This document shows positions 48,440 to 60,707 of a stretch of DNA of 64,000 nucleotides, one piece after another. This DNA is from Cycas panzhihuaensis (lineage: Eukaryota > Cycadophyta), in the NCBI GenBank assembly GCA_023213395.1, contig CM041465.1, positions 26,791,741 through 26,855,740 on the forward strand, written 5' to 3'. The notes under the pieces are model-generated. The model did no database searches and was not told the origin of the DNA. It saw only the letters and a list, made by a program, of their open reading frames with translations. Every line of letters begins with the position of its first letter. Positions within the stretch are counted from its first letter, which is position 1. The position numbers and the translations under genes were made by a program.

Positions 48440-51031
48440 TATTTCCTAGCTTCCGGGAATGGATATATAATTACCGACTCAGGTAAGTACAGGTATGTTT
48501 CTTACTTTGTCATCGCTTCCTTTTGATGAGTGTTTACTTGCGCGTCTGCATGTCTGTGACCTTGTAGACAATTTTGTCTTCGTCTACACTTATTTAGCCT
48601 ATGACGACTATAGTAGGGGCACACTCCTAGTGAATGTGGCACCCTAGTGGCCACTCCACTTCCCGCATTATGCCCTCCTCGCTCCAAGATTCACTTGGCT
48701 TGCGCCACCTTCGCCCGTATGATGACCCGTCATTATTTGGTTGACTTGCCACACCATTTGAGCCCTATTTTTGCTCTTTTGGACCCGTTTGTTGGCTTGT
48801 TTACCCCCGAGTAGGTGTCTTAGCCCCCTATTGGCCCTTTTTGTCATCTTCCCATAGCCTAGACTAGCTGGTCGGGCCTGGTTTTGCCTCTAGGTGAATA
48901 CCGCTGCGATTTTCACGATACCACCAGAAAATCCGCGGTACCGCAGATTTTGCGGCGGGATGACTGTTCTAATTTATTTTTTAAAATCTGCCATGGTAAT
49001 TTCACATTTATTGTGAAACTGCCATGTGTCTCGCAACTTAACTCATTGCCAACTGTGCCCTAATCGCTCGCTTTAGAGTTTGGGTTGGGTACTTAAGTTA
49101 TCATTTACTCATTTTTGAGAACTTTTGGCTCACTTTTTGGATTGCTCCTCAAGGAAACCACTCTATGCTCTACAATTCTCTCGCCTGCTTCTTTTCTGAG
49201 ACTGTGTCTCTCCTCCAACGCCCAACTCTCCTTTGGTATGGCTAGGACATCTTCCCAGCCCCTCACACACCTTGGAGAGGGCCCCTTGGAGAGATCTCAG
49301 CGGATTCTTACCCCGGGCAGCCATCAAATGTTCCAAGTGCAAGTGTTCTTCCTCCAACTCCATTAACAGGGTTCCAAACCTGCTACACCATAGTTTTTAG
49401 GCTAATTTCTCAGCCTCTCCTTACCAGCCCTTGACTGAGGCAAGCTCCTCTCCTCTTCCTCTCAGGTAATCATTGATTTGGGTTATTTTTCTTATGCAAT
49501 TGATGCCCTATCTTACTTGTCTTTTAGAAGGTTGTTTTCCTCTTTGTATTAGACTGTTTTACTCCTATTATTAGTGCCTTCTTACCTACGTTTGTTGCTT
49601 AAGGCAGTGGCAAGGAGGGTTGACATAGAGTTTGGGAGAGAGCTGGGTGGATTCCGTACCACCTTCCATGCTCCTCAAGTGGCATTTAGCCCCCCAAACC
49701 TTCCCTCTTGCCTCGTGCTGTCCTTGGAACTCAAACAAGGGTTTGTTGGGCCTCCCTTAGCCGCTGAAATCAGCACTGTCACACATTGCAGTGCTAATTT
49801 GAGGGCTTGTGCTTGGCTCCTCTAAACTCCCTTGCTATTATTTCTAGCCATCCTTCTTGGCCTTGCCCTCGCTACCTTGTGGCCTTGGGGGGAGGTTAGG
49901 GTTGTTCTTTGTGGGAGGTGGGCCACTCCAAGGCTTACCGGTTACTTTCCATTTGCTTTGGTTATCCTCCTTTATATATTGTCATCACTCTGTTGATTCT
50001 AACTTATACGTGTTTAAGTTTATATTTGTTTTACATATACATGTATTGTTAGGATCTTGCCATTGCATGTTAGTACCCTTTCTTCAGAAAGGGGGAGGTT
50101 GTCGTTTGCTTGCAGGTACTTAGAGAGCGCAAAGGACCTTTTTCCATTTGTCCCTTTGATGGTAAATGCTTCCATGCATATTGTACTTTCATACCCCATT
50201 TATTGCTAGTATTTGGTCTCTTTCTTTCCTTAGTTTTGTACTTTAGTATTTTTTCGGGGAAGGTAAGGGAGCCCCTCATTTGATCCGTTGCAACGCTTCA
50301 TGACCGCTGCGCCTTGTGGAGTAGTCTTGGGTGTCCCTTGGAAGCACCATCATCACGACATGCTTCCGTTCCGGGTACACGCTTTCGCTCCTCCCTATCA
50401 CCTTTTCCTTTTGATTTTCCTTTACATAAGTAGTAATTAATTCATTAGAAATCAAAAGGGGAAATCAACTTTGCTTTTGGTTCATGCTTTATTTGCTTTA
50501 TTGCATGCACCCTCTCTACCCATAGGAAAAGGTCTTAGGAAACCCTCCTTTTCACCTTTTCCCTCTATTTGCCATGCTAGCTCCCTTCTCTCTTTATCAT
50601 CTGCGCATTTGGTTAGCTGGCTTAGGCATACCTTGACCCACCTCCTTGGGTCATCCCTCTTACTTTCTCTTGGTTCCTCATTTAGCTGGATAACCAAGGT
50701 GACCCTGTCTATAGGCCAACTACTTGCTTGTCCTTCCTTGTTTCCCATCCTTTTAGGGAAACCCTCGAAGGTTCCTTTCCATCCCCTTCCGGCCATCCAA
50801 GGGTGGGAGGATCCTTGCCTTAGGTCAACCCAGGCTAACCCTATGCCTTCTCACCTCTTGTTCGAAGTGGGGGATCACCCTTTGGTAGCTATATTCCATT
50901 GCAGGTCCTGAACTCGCTGCAGGCGCCCTGCGTGGTATTTACCCTACTTATAGGTCTCTTTCTCGATCATATTATCACCCGCTCTTATCGTACCTATTTA
51001 GTTAGATAGCTATCCCGTAGACGCGCATCCA
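48440..51031 (+). repeat. 5' LTR of copy C (2,592 bp)
   Basis: Starts TATTTCCTAGC (TGTTTCCTGGC in the 3' LTR) and ends GCGCATCCA one base before the PBS. Matches 62501-64000 with about 18 differences in 235 aligned bases near the start, mostly transitions. Short open frames within it are shadows. Confidence 0.9.
48928..48951. repeat. 24-bp imperfect palindrome in LTR
   Basis: AAAATC and GATTTT arms around the perfect 10-bp palindrome GCGGTACCGC. The 3' LTR copy has lost much of the symmetry. Could be a protein-binding site or chance. Confidence 0.45.
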
Positions 51032-51032
51032 C

Positions 51033-51050
51033 TCGTGACCATACTGGGGA
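51033..51050 (+). other. Primer-binding site of copy C
   Basis: TCGTGACCATACTGGGGA, differing from copy A's site at three of the first four bases; same position one base after the LTR. Confidence 0.78.
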
Positions 51051-51205
51051 CTGCCAGTAAGGGAGCTAGTTTCTGCTCTCTTCCGTTGGTTTTGCTACCT
51101 TTTTGTGATCCTTTTTCACCTATTTTGACCTCTTCGTTGGGCAGCCCCCAACGCATGTGCCTTTACCGCCCTCTCTTTTTCCCTAACATTGTTGGTTGAC
51201 CTTGC

Positions 51206-53455
51206 ATGCGATACTTTTCTCGTCGCTTGTGCGGTCTAACTCCATTGTTAGAAGACCTCGAGTATCATCTTCTTCCTTTGTTAGATTCTGATTTGACTAT
51301 GGAGGGATACTCTTCTAATTGGGCCTACCACACCTCAACCTTAGAAACCCATGATTTTCCTTCCTCTATTCCAGGGTCCACCCAAGAGGGTGATGAACCC
51401 TTTTATTACTCGAGTGACCAACATCACTCGCTCGACGTCCATCCCTCTACCCATGCGGTAGAAGGATCCGTTCCTCTTGAGACTTACCACTCAATCAGTG
51501 ACTCTTATGAGGAGCATCCTGAGGGACCTACCTCGTTCAAGGTCCTAACTACCTCTTACGAGTATATAGGAACCCCTCCTATCAACGTAGTTGAAACTCT
51601 CAACAAGTGTCGCCGCGTGGCACACTTCCAACCGCGTCCTGGATGGCTTGAGGATGCTCTTCGTGGAGAAGCCTCTTCTTCTTCTGCTCCTCCCCTGCAT
51701 GCCTCATCCTCATCTACTCTTCCTTTGACAACAAATCCCTTTGTGCCTACGCATGTATCCCGCTCCTTTCCTATTCCTGTAGTAGGGGCACATGTTGTGC
51801 CTTCGGTTTCTCATCGAGGTCCTAGTGTTTTAGGATCTTCCCGTGGTATGTCTTTCTCTCAATTGAAGGTTAGCATACCCATCCCTAGCCAAACTAATGT
51901 GCCATCCCCTAATGTGGCGCATACCTTTCCTAGTAGGCCCGTCGATCCTACTAGCCTTTCGGTTACTAGTCATGTGGGACCCGCTCCTACACACTCTCAA
52001 AACCAACACATTCGTGTTTCCTTCTACATTCCCCCAGGGTATAATTCTCAACCTTGGGGGCAGGGTAGAGGAAGCCATCTCCCAGCTTATGGGGTAGATC
52101 TACTACACCCATATGGGGTTGCTCCACCTACGGGTGGCCCATATGGGCAAAACCTAGTTTCACATCCATTTTTTCCACCATCCAGCATAGTTCCATTTGT
52201 TGTGCCTTCGCAAGGGAACCTAACTCCCTTCCAAGGCACTTACCCCCATGCCCCTTCCCAGCAGGGGGCATTTCCTCAAGGAGGGGCAGGCGTGCCACCC
52301 CCATCCGCTCCTTATTCGTTACCTGCTATATCATTCGTTGATCCTATGGTCCAGGCGAGGGCACGCCCTTTCATGGACTTTAGGTCAACACCTCTATCCA
52401 TTGAGGCATTAAGAACCAATCTACCACATCATCCCCCTAAAGTTCCTAGATTCGACGGAACTTCGTCGCAAGACCCGGCAGAGCGTGTGCGTAGCTTTTC
52501 TATGGCATACATCGATTACTGTGCTTACGACCACATTTTAATGAAATTATTCCCGTGATCCTTGCAGGGTGACGCCCTTAAGTGGTTTTACCATCTCCCT
52601 GCCCATTCCATCCATTCATTCTAGCAATTGGTGGACGAGTTCATCAACTATTTTAATGTAGCCCATCCATTCGAGAGTAGAATGAAGTCACTCCTTTCGC
52701 TCAAACAAGGTCACAATGAAATGAATCGTGACTTTGTGTGGTGATTTCATGACTTGTTTCACTCCACCAAGGCAACATTGCTCGAGGAGTTGAAGCGAGA
52801 CCTCTTCGTCAATGCACTTCGTCTCGAAGTATATGTGGAAGTCTTTAAAATGGGGGTGACCACATGTGACTCTATGATCACCAAGTGTTTGGCGTTGGAG
52901 GCTATTGAGATCCAAGCTGGTCTCAAGAAACCTCTTAAGCCCTCACAGTGCCGTGAGGCACCACCCCCAACCAAAGATACCAAACCTTCACAACCTACCC
53001 GGTCTTCCTCTCATCCGACTGAGAGGACTTTAGACCCTCTCACATCAGCCATACGCTCGTTTGAGTGTACGATGAAGGAACTCAAGCTTCAGGCTCCTTC
53101 ATCTCCTACATCCAACAAACAAGTCCAACAAATAACTCAAGCTCCTCTCCCCAGGAATGGAAATGCCCAGTCCTCTCAATCGAGAAGGCCAGATCCTTCG
53201 CTTGAGAAGAAGTGGTGCTCCATTCATGGGGACTGCTTCCAAAATGATTCGCGTTGTAGGGCCCAGCATCCTAAGGATGCCCCTCGACGCGACTCTTCCC
53301 CCAAACGGGCCTCAAGGCCTAATTTGGATCAACTAGTTCACAAGGATTTGTTCCCTAAACATGGGGAACGTGATCACAATACCCAAACCAAGAATAACCA
53401 GAACTGAGGAAGATCGCTTAATCCCCGTCCTTCCCGCGATAAAGGGAAGGGTGCC
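51206..53455 (+). pseudogene. Gag of copy C
   Basis: ATG 51206; first stop 52556. The same frame continues through stops at 52556, 52622, 52742 and 53405. Acidic Ser/Pro-rich N-terminus, Pro/Gly/Gln-rich middle (YGVAPPTGGPYGQN), capsid region LSIEALRTNLPHHPPKVPRF, MAYIDYCAYDHILMKLFP, GDALKWFYHLP and QLVDEFINYFNVAHPFES, a helical part EELKRDLFVNALRLEV, and a zinc-knuckle-like KKWCSIHGDCFQNDSRC. All four stops are at Arg or Gln positions in copy A. Confidence 0.88.
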
Positions 53456-54260
53456 TGAAACTCCTCTTCTTCCTCTCGTTCCCCTTGCCATCGTACCCCA
53501 TCACCTTCACGACCCCAGAATAAGAGGAAGAAGGTGATCCAGTTGCTTGAAGCAACTCCTTCCTATGCCCTTACGTGGTCTCAAGACGCCAAGGAAGCAG
53601 CGGGAGCTTCTTATTCTTCCGCTCCTTCCGACCCTCTTCCAGAGACCCTTCCTCTGGAAATACCTCTCTTTCCCAAGGCTATTCCTGTACACCCAGGTCG
53701 TTACAATTTCTGAAGGGCACTTACCCAGCCTACGACGAAGGGTAAGCCCTTCTCCATCGTGGACACGCTTCATACTATTGTCACAGGAATGTCCTTGATG
53801 GACGTTTTAAGGAGTTATCCCAAGCAGCGGGCCCTCCTCCTGGATGCTTTAGGATCGAGTGATGCGCCTGTCTATGCTTTGGGTGTTACCTAAAGTTGTG
53901 GACTCATTATCTCATTTGATCCTAAGGATCTTCCTCCCACCGGTGAAAGGGAACGTCAATGGAACTTCCCATTCATTATCATTATCGATACACCTGATTG
54001 CACCCTTCGAAGAACTATTGTTAACAATGGTTCTTCTGTCAATGCTACGCCCTTGCGTGTCATGCAAGAGCTTGGTATCTCCACCTTGGAACCTATTCCA
54101 TGGCGATGCCAAGGTTATGACGGTAGCGAGAAGACCCCTTTGGGATTTGTCACGATTCTGCTCACCCTTGAGGGAAAGACTGTTATTGCCGATATTGTAG
54201 TCCTCGATGTTGACGTTGACTACAACCTCCTTCTAGGTCGTCCATGGCTCGACCAAATGG
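53456..54260 (+). pseudogene. Basic spacer and aspartic protease of copy C
   Basis: Same frame as gag. Basic Ser/Arg-Pro-rich spacer, helical MSLMDVLRSYPKQRALLLDA, then RTIVNNGSSVNATPLRVMQE, where Asn replaces the catalytic Asp found in A and B, and DVDVDYNLLLGRPWLDQMG, the C-terminal family motif. Stops at 53456, 53711 and 53891. Confidence 0.82.
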
Positions 54261-55290
54261 GAGTCGTGTGCTCGACTCTTTGGGGACAACTTAAATTCAT
54301 CCATGATGGATGGATGAGAGTGATTCCCCACGAACGCCCATTTACCAAACAAACTCGTTCCACCAATTCAGCAAATCGAGGTCCTTCTATGCACACCTTG
54401 ACTTGCTCTATTGGCATACCTAACCCATCTGAAGAAGATCCCGCATCTTCTTCCCTTAGTCTCATGCAGTTTGCCCCTATTATCATTGGAAGTTATAGGT
54501 ATCTCACTTCGTTTAGTGATGACAGGTTACATGATGAGGGCGAGGATTGTCTTCACCCCATCTCTTTCCTCTGCACCAATAGGTCGCACCCGTCTCGTTC
54601 TAGACCCCCGTCTAGAATCTCTCTCATTAGTGAGGCTAGCTACTCCTGCGTATCATATGTCATCGCTCGTGTTGACCCGCCCAATGTCAGTTCTTCTCCT
54701 TCATTACGCCCCGTGGGTAATGGCTTCGAGGAGCTGCCTTTCGCTCCTTCTGAGGAGCCTCCTTTTGACTTTCCTTCAGAGTCCCGCGAGGAAGTTGAGC
54801 AACTCGATGACGATCACGGTCCCGTTGCTTCTACTCCCTCTAGTACTTCCTCTACTCAAAGTAAGGTCATCCATGGGGTGGATTACTTCGAGGATGACAA
54901 AGCCCTGCTTGAGCACCTAGCAGGTTTTGCACCCAACTTGCCTTCTAGTCACCACAGGCTTGGTCACCAAAAGATCCTTATGATTAGATCCACACTTGTC
55001 AATTCGATCCCATCTCCTATTCCACCTCTTCCTGTTGACCTTGCCCCTCTCCACTTCGAGGAGGGCAATGGCATGTGCATGGGGGCAACCCAGGACATAG
55101 TCTTAGCCCTCGGCAAGGTCATTAAGGTTGGGTTGGAGTGTTCTCCTGATGAGATAAGGGAGTACTCCTTTCTATTCCACGAGTTTCGAGATGTGTTTGC
55201 ATGGGATTATGTTGACATGAAGGGAATTGACCCCTCCATTGTCACTCATAACCTCACCACCATTCTTGGTGCCTGCCCTGTGTGCCAAAA
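54261..55290 (+). pseudogene. Protease-RT linker of copy C
   Basis: Stop-free stretch of about 340 residues, acidic and Ser/Pro-rich, with FAPIIIGSYRYLTSF, VDYFEDDKALLEHLAG, LAPLHFEEGNGMCMGATQD and DMKGIDPSIV conserved in A and B. No known domain. Confidence 0.78.
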
Positions 55291-55959
55291 GCAGCGTCCC
55301 CTTCACCCAAAGCTCTCAGCCATCGTCAAGATGGAGGTTGAGAAGCTTTTGGATGCTGGGCTTATTACTTCCATTGACTACCCTAAATGGGTCTCTAATA
55401 TTGTCCCCATTGCTAAAAAGAATGGGGCAATCTGTATATGTGTCGATATCTGCGACATCAACAATGCTTGTCCTAAGGAGAACTTCCTATTACCCTTTAT
55501 CGATTAAATTATTGATCACACAACTGGATTCGAAGTTATGTCCTTAATGGACGGCTTCTCTGGCTATAACCAAATTTAAATTTCTCCTGAAGACCACCAC
55601 AAGATGGCCTTCACTACACCTTGGGGTACCTTCGCCTATAAGGTGATGCCCTTTGGTCTTAAGAATGTAGGTGCTACTTACCAAAGAGCCATGCATTTCA
55701 TTTTCCATGACCTCATTGATAACACATTGGAGGTCTTCATGGATGATATGATGGGTCTCTCCTACATCAGGGCCCATCATCCATCCGACTTGCTTGCCAT
55801 CTTCTCATGATGCCGTAAGTATCACGTCAGTTTAAATCCGCTCAAGTGTGTGTTTGCCGTTACCTCGGGTAAACTCCTTGGGTTCCTTATGTCCAAATAA
55901 GGAATTCAGATTGACCCTAATAAGGTTAGGGCAATCCTTGACATGCCACCGCCTAGAAC
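55291..55959 (+). pseudogene. Reverse transcriptase of copy C
   Basis: Same frame. HPKLSAIVKMEVEKLLDAG, YPKWVSNIVPIAKKNGA, DINNACPKENF, motif A SLMDGFSGYNQI, motif B VMPFGLKNVGATYQRAM, motif C EVFMDDMMGLSYI with both Asp present, and GKLLGFLMS. Stops at 55505, 55577 (both TAA for CAA), 55808 (TGA for Arg) and 55898 (TAA for CAA). Confidence 0.92.
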
Positions 55960-56521
55960 TCAACGACAGATTAAGTTGTTTCTAGGAAGGCTCAATTTTC
56001 TTAGGCGCTTCTTAGCACACTTCGCTGTGAGTGCTAAATCTCTCACGAACCTATTGAAGAAGGGACCTCTTTTTGCCTAGTCTAACAAGACCCAAAAGGC
56101 CTTCGAAGGACTTAAGGAAGCCCTTGCTCCCGCTCCTACGTTGGTGCCTCCATGATTCGATAGGCCCTTCGTCCTATACACCTCGATGACTGACGAGTCC
56201 TTGGGCGCTATGTTAGCCCAAGAGGATGACTCAGGAACCGAGAGAGCTATATATTTCATCAACCGCACCCTCGTGGCTGCCGAGCTTAACTATTCCCCTA
56301 CCGAGAAGGAGTGCCTCTCCTTAGTCCATGCGACCAAGAAGTTCAAACACTACTTGCTTGGAAACACCACCAAGGTGATCATTCAATCCGATCCCTTGCG
56401 ATACTTGCTGACTCGTTCAGATTTGATGGGTAGGGCCAGTTATTGGGCTGTCCTACTTCAAGAATTTGACCTCCATATTATCAACTGGAAATCAAAGAAG
56501 GGAATGGTAGTGGCTGAGTAA
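55960..56521 (+). pseudogene. Native RNase H of copy C
   Basis: Same frame. QIKLFLGRLNFLRRFLAHF, then VLYTSMTDESLGAMLAQED with Ser in place of the first catalytic Asp, NYSPTEKECLSLVHATKKF and VIIQSDPLRYLLT. Stops at 56078 (Trp position), 56153 (Arg) and 56519 (Gln). Confidence 0.86.
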
Positions 56522-57876
56522 CTTGCGGACGCCCCTATCCCTAACTCCTTTGGTGCCCCCATTGACGACTCTCTCCCTGATGAGTCTATCTTGATGATTC
56601 AGAGAGTCTCTCCCCATCCGCTCATCGACAATGAGTGATATGGTGACATAGTGCGGTATCTTACACAGTAGCAATACCGCCCTGATGCCAGCGGTAAAGT
56701 TAGATCTCGTATCTGGACTTCTGCTAGGCAATACCTCCTTATGGATGAGGTATTGTACAAGAGGTCCTTCGATGGGATCCTCCTACGCATCACTACCACT
56801 CTTGTGCCGACTGTGTACCATAACGCCACCATGGTATTTGTGGAGGTCACTTTGGGGGCCAGTCTATGGCTTAGAGGATCCTTTGCATGGGTTATTTCTG
56901 GCTGTCCCTTTTCAAGGATGCTCGCGCCTTTGCTCTGAAATATCCGCGATGTCAGGAACACACCAACATTTCCTATGTGCCTTCCGAGGCCTTGCATCCT
57001 ATTATTTCACCATGGCCTTTTGCTTAGTGGGGACTAGACCTCATCGGGGCTATCTCCCCACCTTCATCATCGCAGCACAAGTTTATCTTGATTGCCACGG
57101 AGTATTTCACCAAATGGGCAGAGGCCATCCCCTTGATCACTACCCCTGGTAAAATGATAGCTATGTTTATTTACCAACACATCATTTGCCATTTTGGGAT
57201 TCCAAACGTCCTAATCACTGACAATGGAACTCCTTTCTATAATAAGGAGATGGATGAGCTTTGTGAGAAGTTTAAAATTTCTCACAAGTCTTCCTCCCCT
57301 TACTACCCTCAGGTAAATGGCCAGGTGGAGTCTTTCAATAAGACTCTCGTCAACATTCTCAAGAAAACCATCGCTCAATCCCAAAAGGATTGGCACCTTC
57401 AATTGCCCTCCGCTTTGTGGGCTTACTGCATCTCTATCCATTCTGCCACGGGAATGATCCCGTTCTCCCTGGTCTACGGTACCGAGGCCGTACCCCCGCT
57501 AGAGGTGGAGATTCCTTCCTTGTGAGTCTCCCTTCGAGGTCTCATTGATGAAGAGTCGATCTGTCAGGCTCACCTTCTAGACCTCGAGGCTTTGGATGAG
57601 AGACGCTTAGCCACTTATCAGGCTAACCTGGCATCCAAAGCTCACTCACAAAGGACCTACGATAAACATCTTCGTTCCTGTCCTTTATTTCTTGGGGACC
57701 ACATCCTCAAGCTCGAGCATCTCCATGATCGCTTGACCAAATTCAAACCCCGATGGGTTGGTCCTTTCGTCATTATCGAATCCCTCGATAATGGTGCCTA
57801 CAGGATAGCCACCCTAGAAGGGCTTGAATTTGAGAAAGTTGTTAATGGGAAATTCCTTAAGAAGTTTTACGAATGA
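56522..57876 (+). pseudogene. Integrase of copy C
   Basis: Begins in the gag-RT frame (IPNSFGAPIDDSLPDESILM, then LYKRSFDGILL) with stops at 56636 and 56669, and shifts frame between about 56790 and 56820. Then RHHGICGGHFGGQ, CQEHTNISYVP (the first zinc Cys reads Pro), WGLDLIGAIS, VLITDNGTPFYNKEMDE, NGQVESFNKTLVNILKK and KPRWVGPFVIIESLDNGAYR. The D,D,E triad is intact. TAG after SMA and before WGLDL, and TGA after EIPSL, disable it. Confidence 0.88.
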
Positions 57877-58374
57877 TCTTTCAGCGATCCCTTTGCCCTG
57901 CTCTGAAATGAGCCTAAACTACCATCTTAGGTTGTCCCCATTCTTCCCAACCATGGGTAGAATGACAATTTAAGATGGATCCTTCCTCTTCGTTTTGGTT
58001 CCTTCCGCGAAACTCACATTCCTATACTCTCTCGGGAACCTTTGTCTTCCTGCTTGGGCATTCCCCAATCAGGATGATGCTTTGGAGCATCGTCGCTTCT
58101 CTCTCCTGTCTACCGTTTCCTTCACATATTCCGCTATGCTCTTCCACAGATGTGTATGCCGATTTATCCTCTAACCTCATACCTCTCTGTCATCTCCACT
58201 CACGACGTGTGTGTGTGCTCCTATTAGACATATAACCATACATGGAAGGGAACATGTGCACTATACAATAAAATATTCATAACATAATATTCACAGCATA
58301 ACAAAATAAACATACATGTCATCCACACATGATATATACACAGCATCTCATGTCCAAATGGGGTTCCAATTACC

Positions 58375-58451
<77 letters not shown>

Positions 58452-58582
58452 CAAAAATCATGTCACATCATACATCTGGGAAGCCGATGTCCTTGCAGGG
58501 GGGGTACAATCATATGGTCCTATATATGACGCCCTAGAGGCCTATGCTTTCCCCTGTCAAAATCATATGTATATATCCTACT
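57877..58582. other. Linker with (TA)n run between integrase and antisense gene, copy C
   Basis: Homologous to 562-1177 in A. Holds the pure TA run at 58377-58447 (about 71 bp), bordered by CCAATTACCCC and by GGAAGCCGATGTCCTTGCAG. No gene. Confidence 0.7.
58377..58447. repeat. (TA)35 microsatellite
   Basis: Uninterrupted AT/TA run. The homologous positions in A (632-646) and B (34765-34782) have only short runs. Confidence 0.95.
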
Positions 58583-59487
58583 CTACTGCTGCCCCGCTCT
58601 TGGGGTACCATCTCTCGGTCTATGTGATCCCTCTCTTGGGGACCACATCCCTCCGAGGCTTCTCTTGGGCCTCCACGAGTTGCCCACCTCGCTCCCCTCA
58701 TCTCGCGGTCATCTCAAGGTCATTGCCACCGTGTGGGTCTGCATCCTGCTCCAGCTCGACGTTGATGCCATCTGTGCTACCAGCTGATCGTATCGGGCCT
58801 GGATACGATCCCTCTCCCCTCGGAGTCCCTCCTCCGTGACTCTGAGGTGCTCTATGAGTACCGCTAGCTAGACTCTGCTCTCGGTATCTCCGTATGCTTC
58901 GCCCTGTGCCTCTAGAGCCTACACCCATCCATGTAGCTCATCCCTCTCGCGCCTCGCCTTATCTCTCTCCTACTGCAGCTGTCCCTAGGATGTCATGTGC
59001 TCTTGGGACTTTACGGCCCATATGTCTCTCGCCCTCACCAACAGGGCAAATGCCTCTATGTGGGCGCCTGCCGCTCTAGGCTCATCTCCTGCCTGGATGG
59101 GCAGTTGCCCCTCTACATACACCTGGGGGAATATCTTCCTCACCACAGCCTCTATCGGTCTCCAGATCTCTACTGCACTTACCAATACAACATGTTATAC
59201 GTCAGTATATATCTCACCATATACCATAATCAAATCATATATTTATCTGGATGCCAAACGACTATGGAAAAGGTTAGGTCTCACCTGCTGTGGCCTCCGG
59301 CTCCTTTAGTCATGCGGCATCCTCCCCTCCTGGATCTCTGCCAGCTGCGGGTGCCTCATCCTCGGGCACCTCCTCTGCCTGGGCCTCCCTCCTCACAGGG
59401 ACCAGCTCAGCTCTCATCCCTTCGGATCCCCTCATGATCCGTAGCCTGTGGGCCCTAGTCACGGGCCCCCTGCTCTCGTACTATTCT

Positions 59488-59575
59488 CCTGATGGGCCTG
59501 CCTCTCCTCTGGCAATCCCAGATGGACCCTCTGCACCTCCTGCCATCCCTGAGGGACCTGCCTCTCCTGCAGGTT
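59488..59575 (-). repeat. 30-bp coding repeat in antisense gene, copy C
   Basis: Reads AGEAGPSGMA, GGAEGPSGIA and RGEAGPSGE; equivalent to 33561-33641 in copy B. Confidence 0.65.
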
Positions 59576-60620
59576 GTGATGGGCCGACCCCATCTCCTCC
59601 ATCATCTCTGTCATCATCGCCTGCAGGCGCTCCTGCTCCGCCTGCCTTGTCATCACTGTCCCACCTCACCGTCTTATAAGGCTCCGCCACGTAGTCTAGT
59701 AGGGTGAGGAGGTCCAGTGATGTTGCCTCCACCGATCATCAGACATGGGCCCGGTCCTCTGTCCCTCTCAACCGAGTCTCCTACCTGTGGACCATAGGGG
59801 CCCGCTCTGTGATGGGGTGTGGTCCCCCTGCTGGTGCCACTGCCGTGAAATGATCGAAAAACCAACACTGTAGTAGTGTGCTATATGATAACCCACCTCT
59901 GCCAGTCATCCTGATAGTATCTAGCTGGGCGATGAGGTTCACCGCTATCAGGGTTGCCCAGTCCATCCTTTCACTGGCTTCGGAGTGGCAAACTGCATCC
60001 AACCATCCACCTGGTATCTCCCTATAGTTCTGCTTCTGAGAAATTCAGAATAAAACGCACAGTATAACCAACTTTCTCACCTGAGGAATCCCTGACATCA
60101 AGATGGTATAGTGCGGAGGAGCTCCTCCGCTCCCACCTATCAACTCCTGTGAAGAACAGGGCTTCCTCCCTGTGTGTTGTCTCTTGCTAGCGGCCCCGGG
60201 CCTCACTAGCCTCCCCATTTGCATACTCAAGATCCACCGTATATCCCTTGGCGTAACCGTCACGTCACCTACCTACGGTAGGTGGAACACATGTCTCCTC
60301 CTATCCCAATGGGATACTATGTCGACCAGCAACCTCTGATCTGATGCATACTGAGGTGTCTTGAGGGCCTTGTATAGGCCACACCTCTGCAGGATCTCCT
60401 TGTCCTCCTATGATGCCATCTCCATATAACTCAACATGGCCATACCTACGTTCTCGCGGTTATCCACCGCAATGACAGCCTGTCCACATAAAAAATGATC
60501 AAAGTTAGCTTCATGTCAGTTATCATCACTTCTTACTCTCTCAAAACACTCTGTGTTTGTGATTTGGGGGCTCTTTTGGCCCCCCTTATCTTTTTTCTCC
60601 TTTTCTACCTTCGTACCACA

Positions 60621-60648
60621 CCAAACTTAGCGGTACCACTAAGTTTGG
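60621..60648. repeat. Hairpin 1 in antisense intron 1
   Basis: CCAAACTTAG and CTAAGTTTGG, perfect 10-bp arms with an 8-base loop (CGGTACCA). Confidence 0.75.
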
Positions 60649-60675
60649 CACGAGTCTCGCGGTGATTGGGCCCCA

Positions 60676-60707
60676 CGGTAATGATCGCGACATCGTGATC
60701 ATTACCG
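60676..60707. repeat. Hairpin 2 in antisense intron 1
   Basis: CGGTAATGATC and GATCATTACCG, perfect 11-bp arms with a 10-base loop, 27 bases from hairpin 1. Confidence 0.75.

Noticed and set aside
49574-49825. Open frame in the LTR of copy C, repeated at 63524-63874
   Set aside because: Conserved only because the LTRs are copies of each other; A and B LTRs do not preserve the frame.
59290-59679. Plus-strand 129-codon frame in copy C (Ser/Pro-rich)
   Set aside because: Shadow of the antisense gene; homology with copy B supports only the minus strand.
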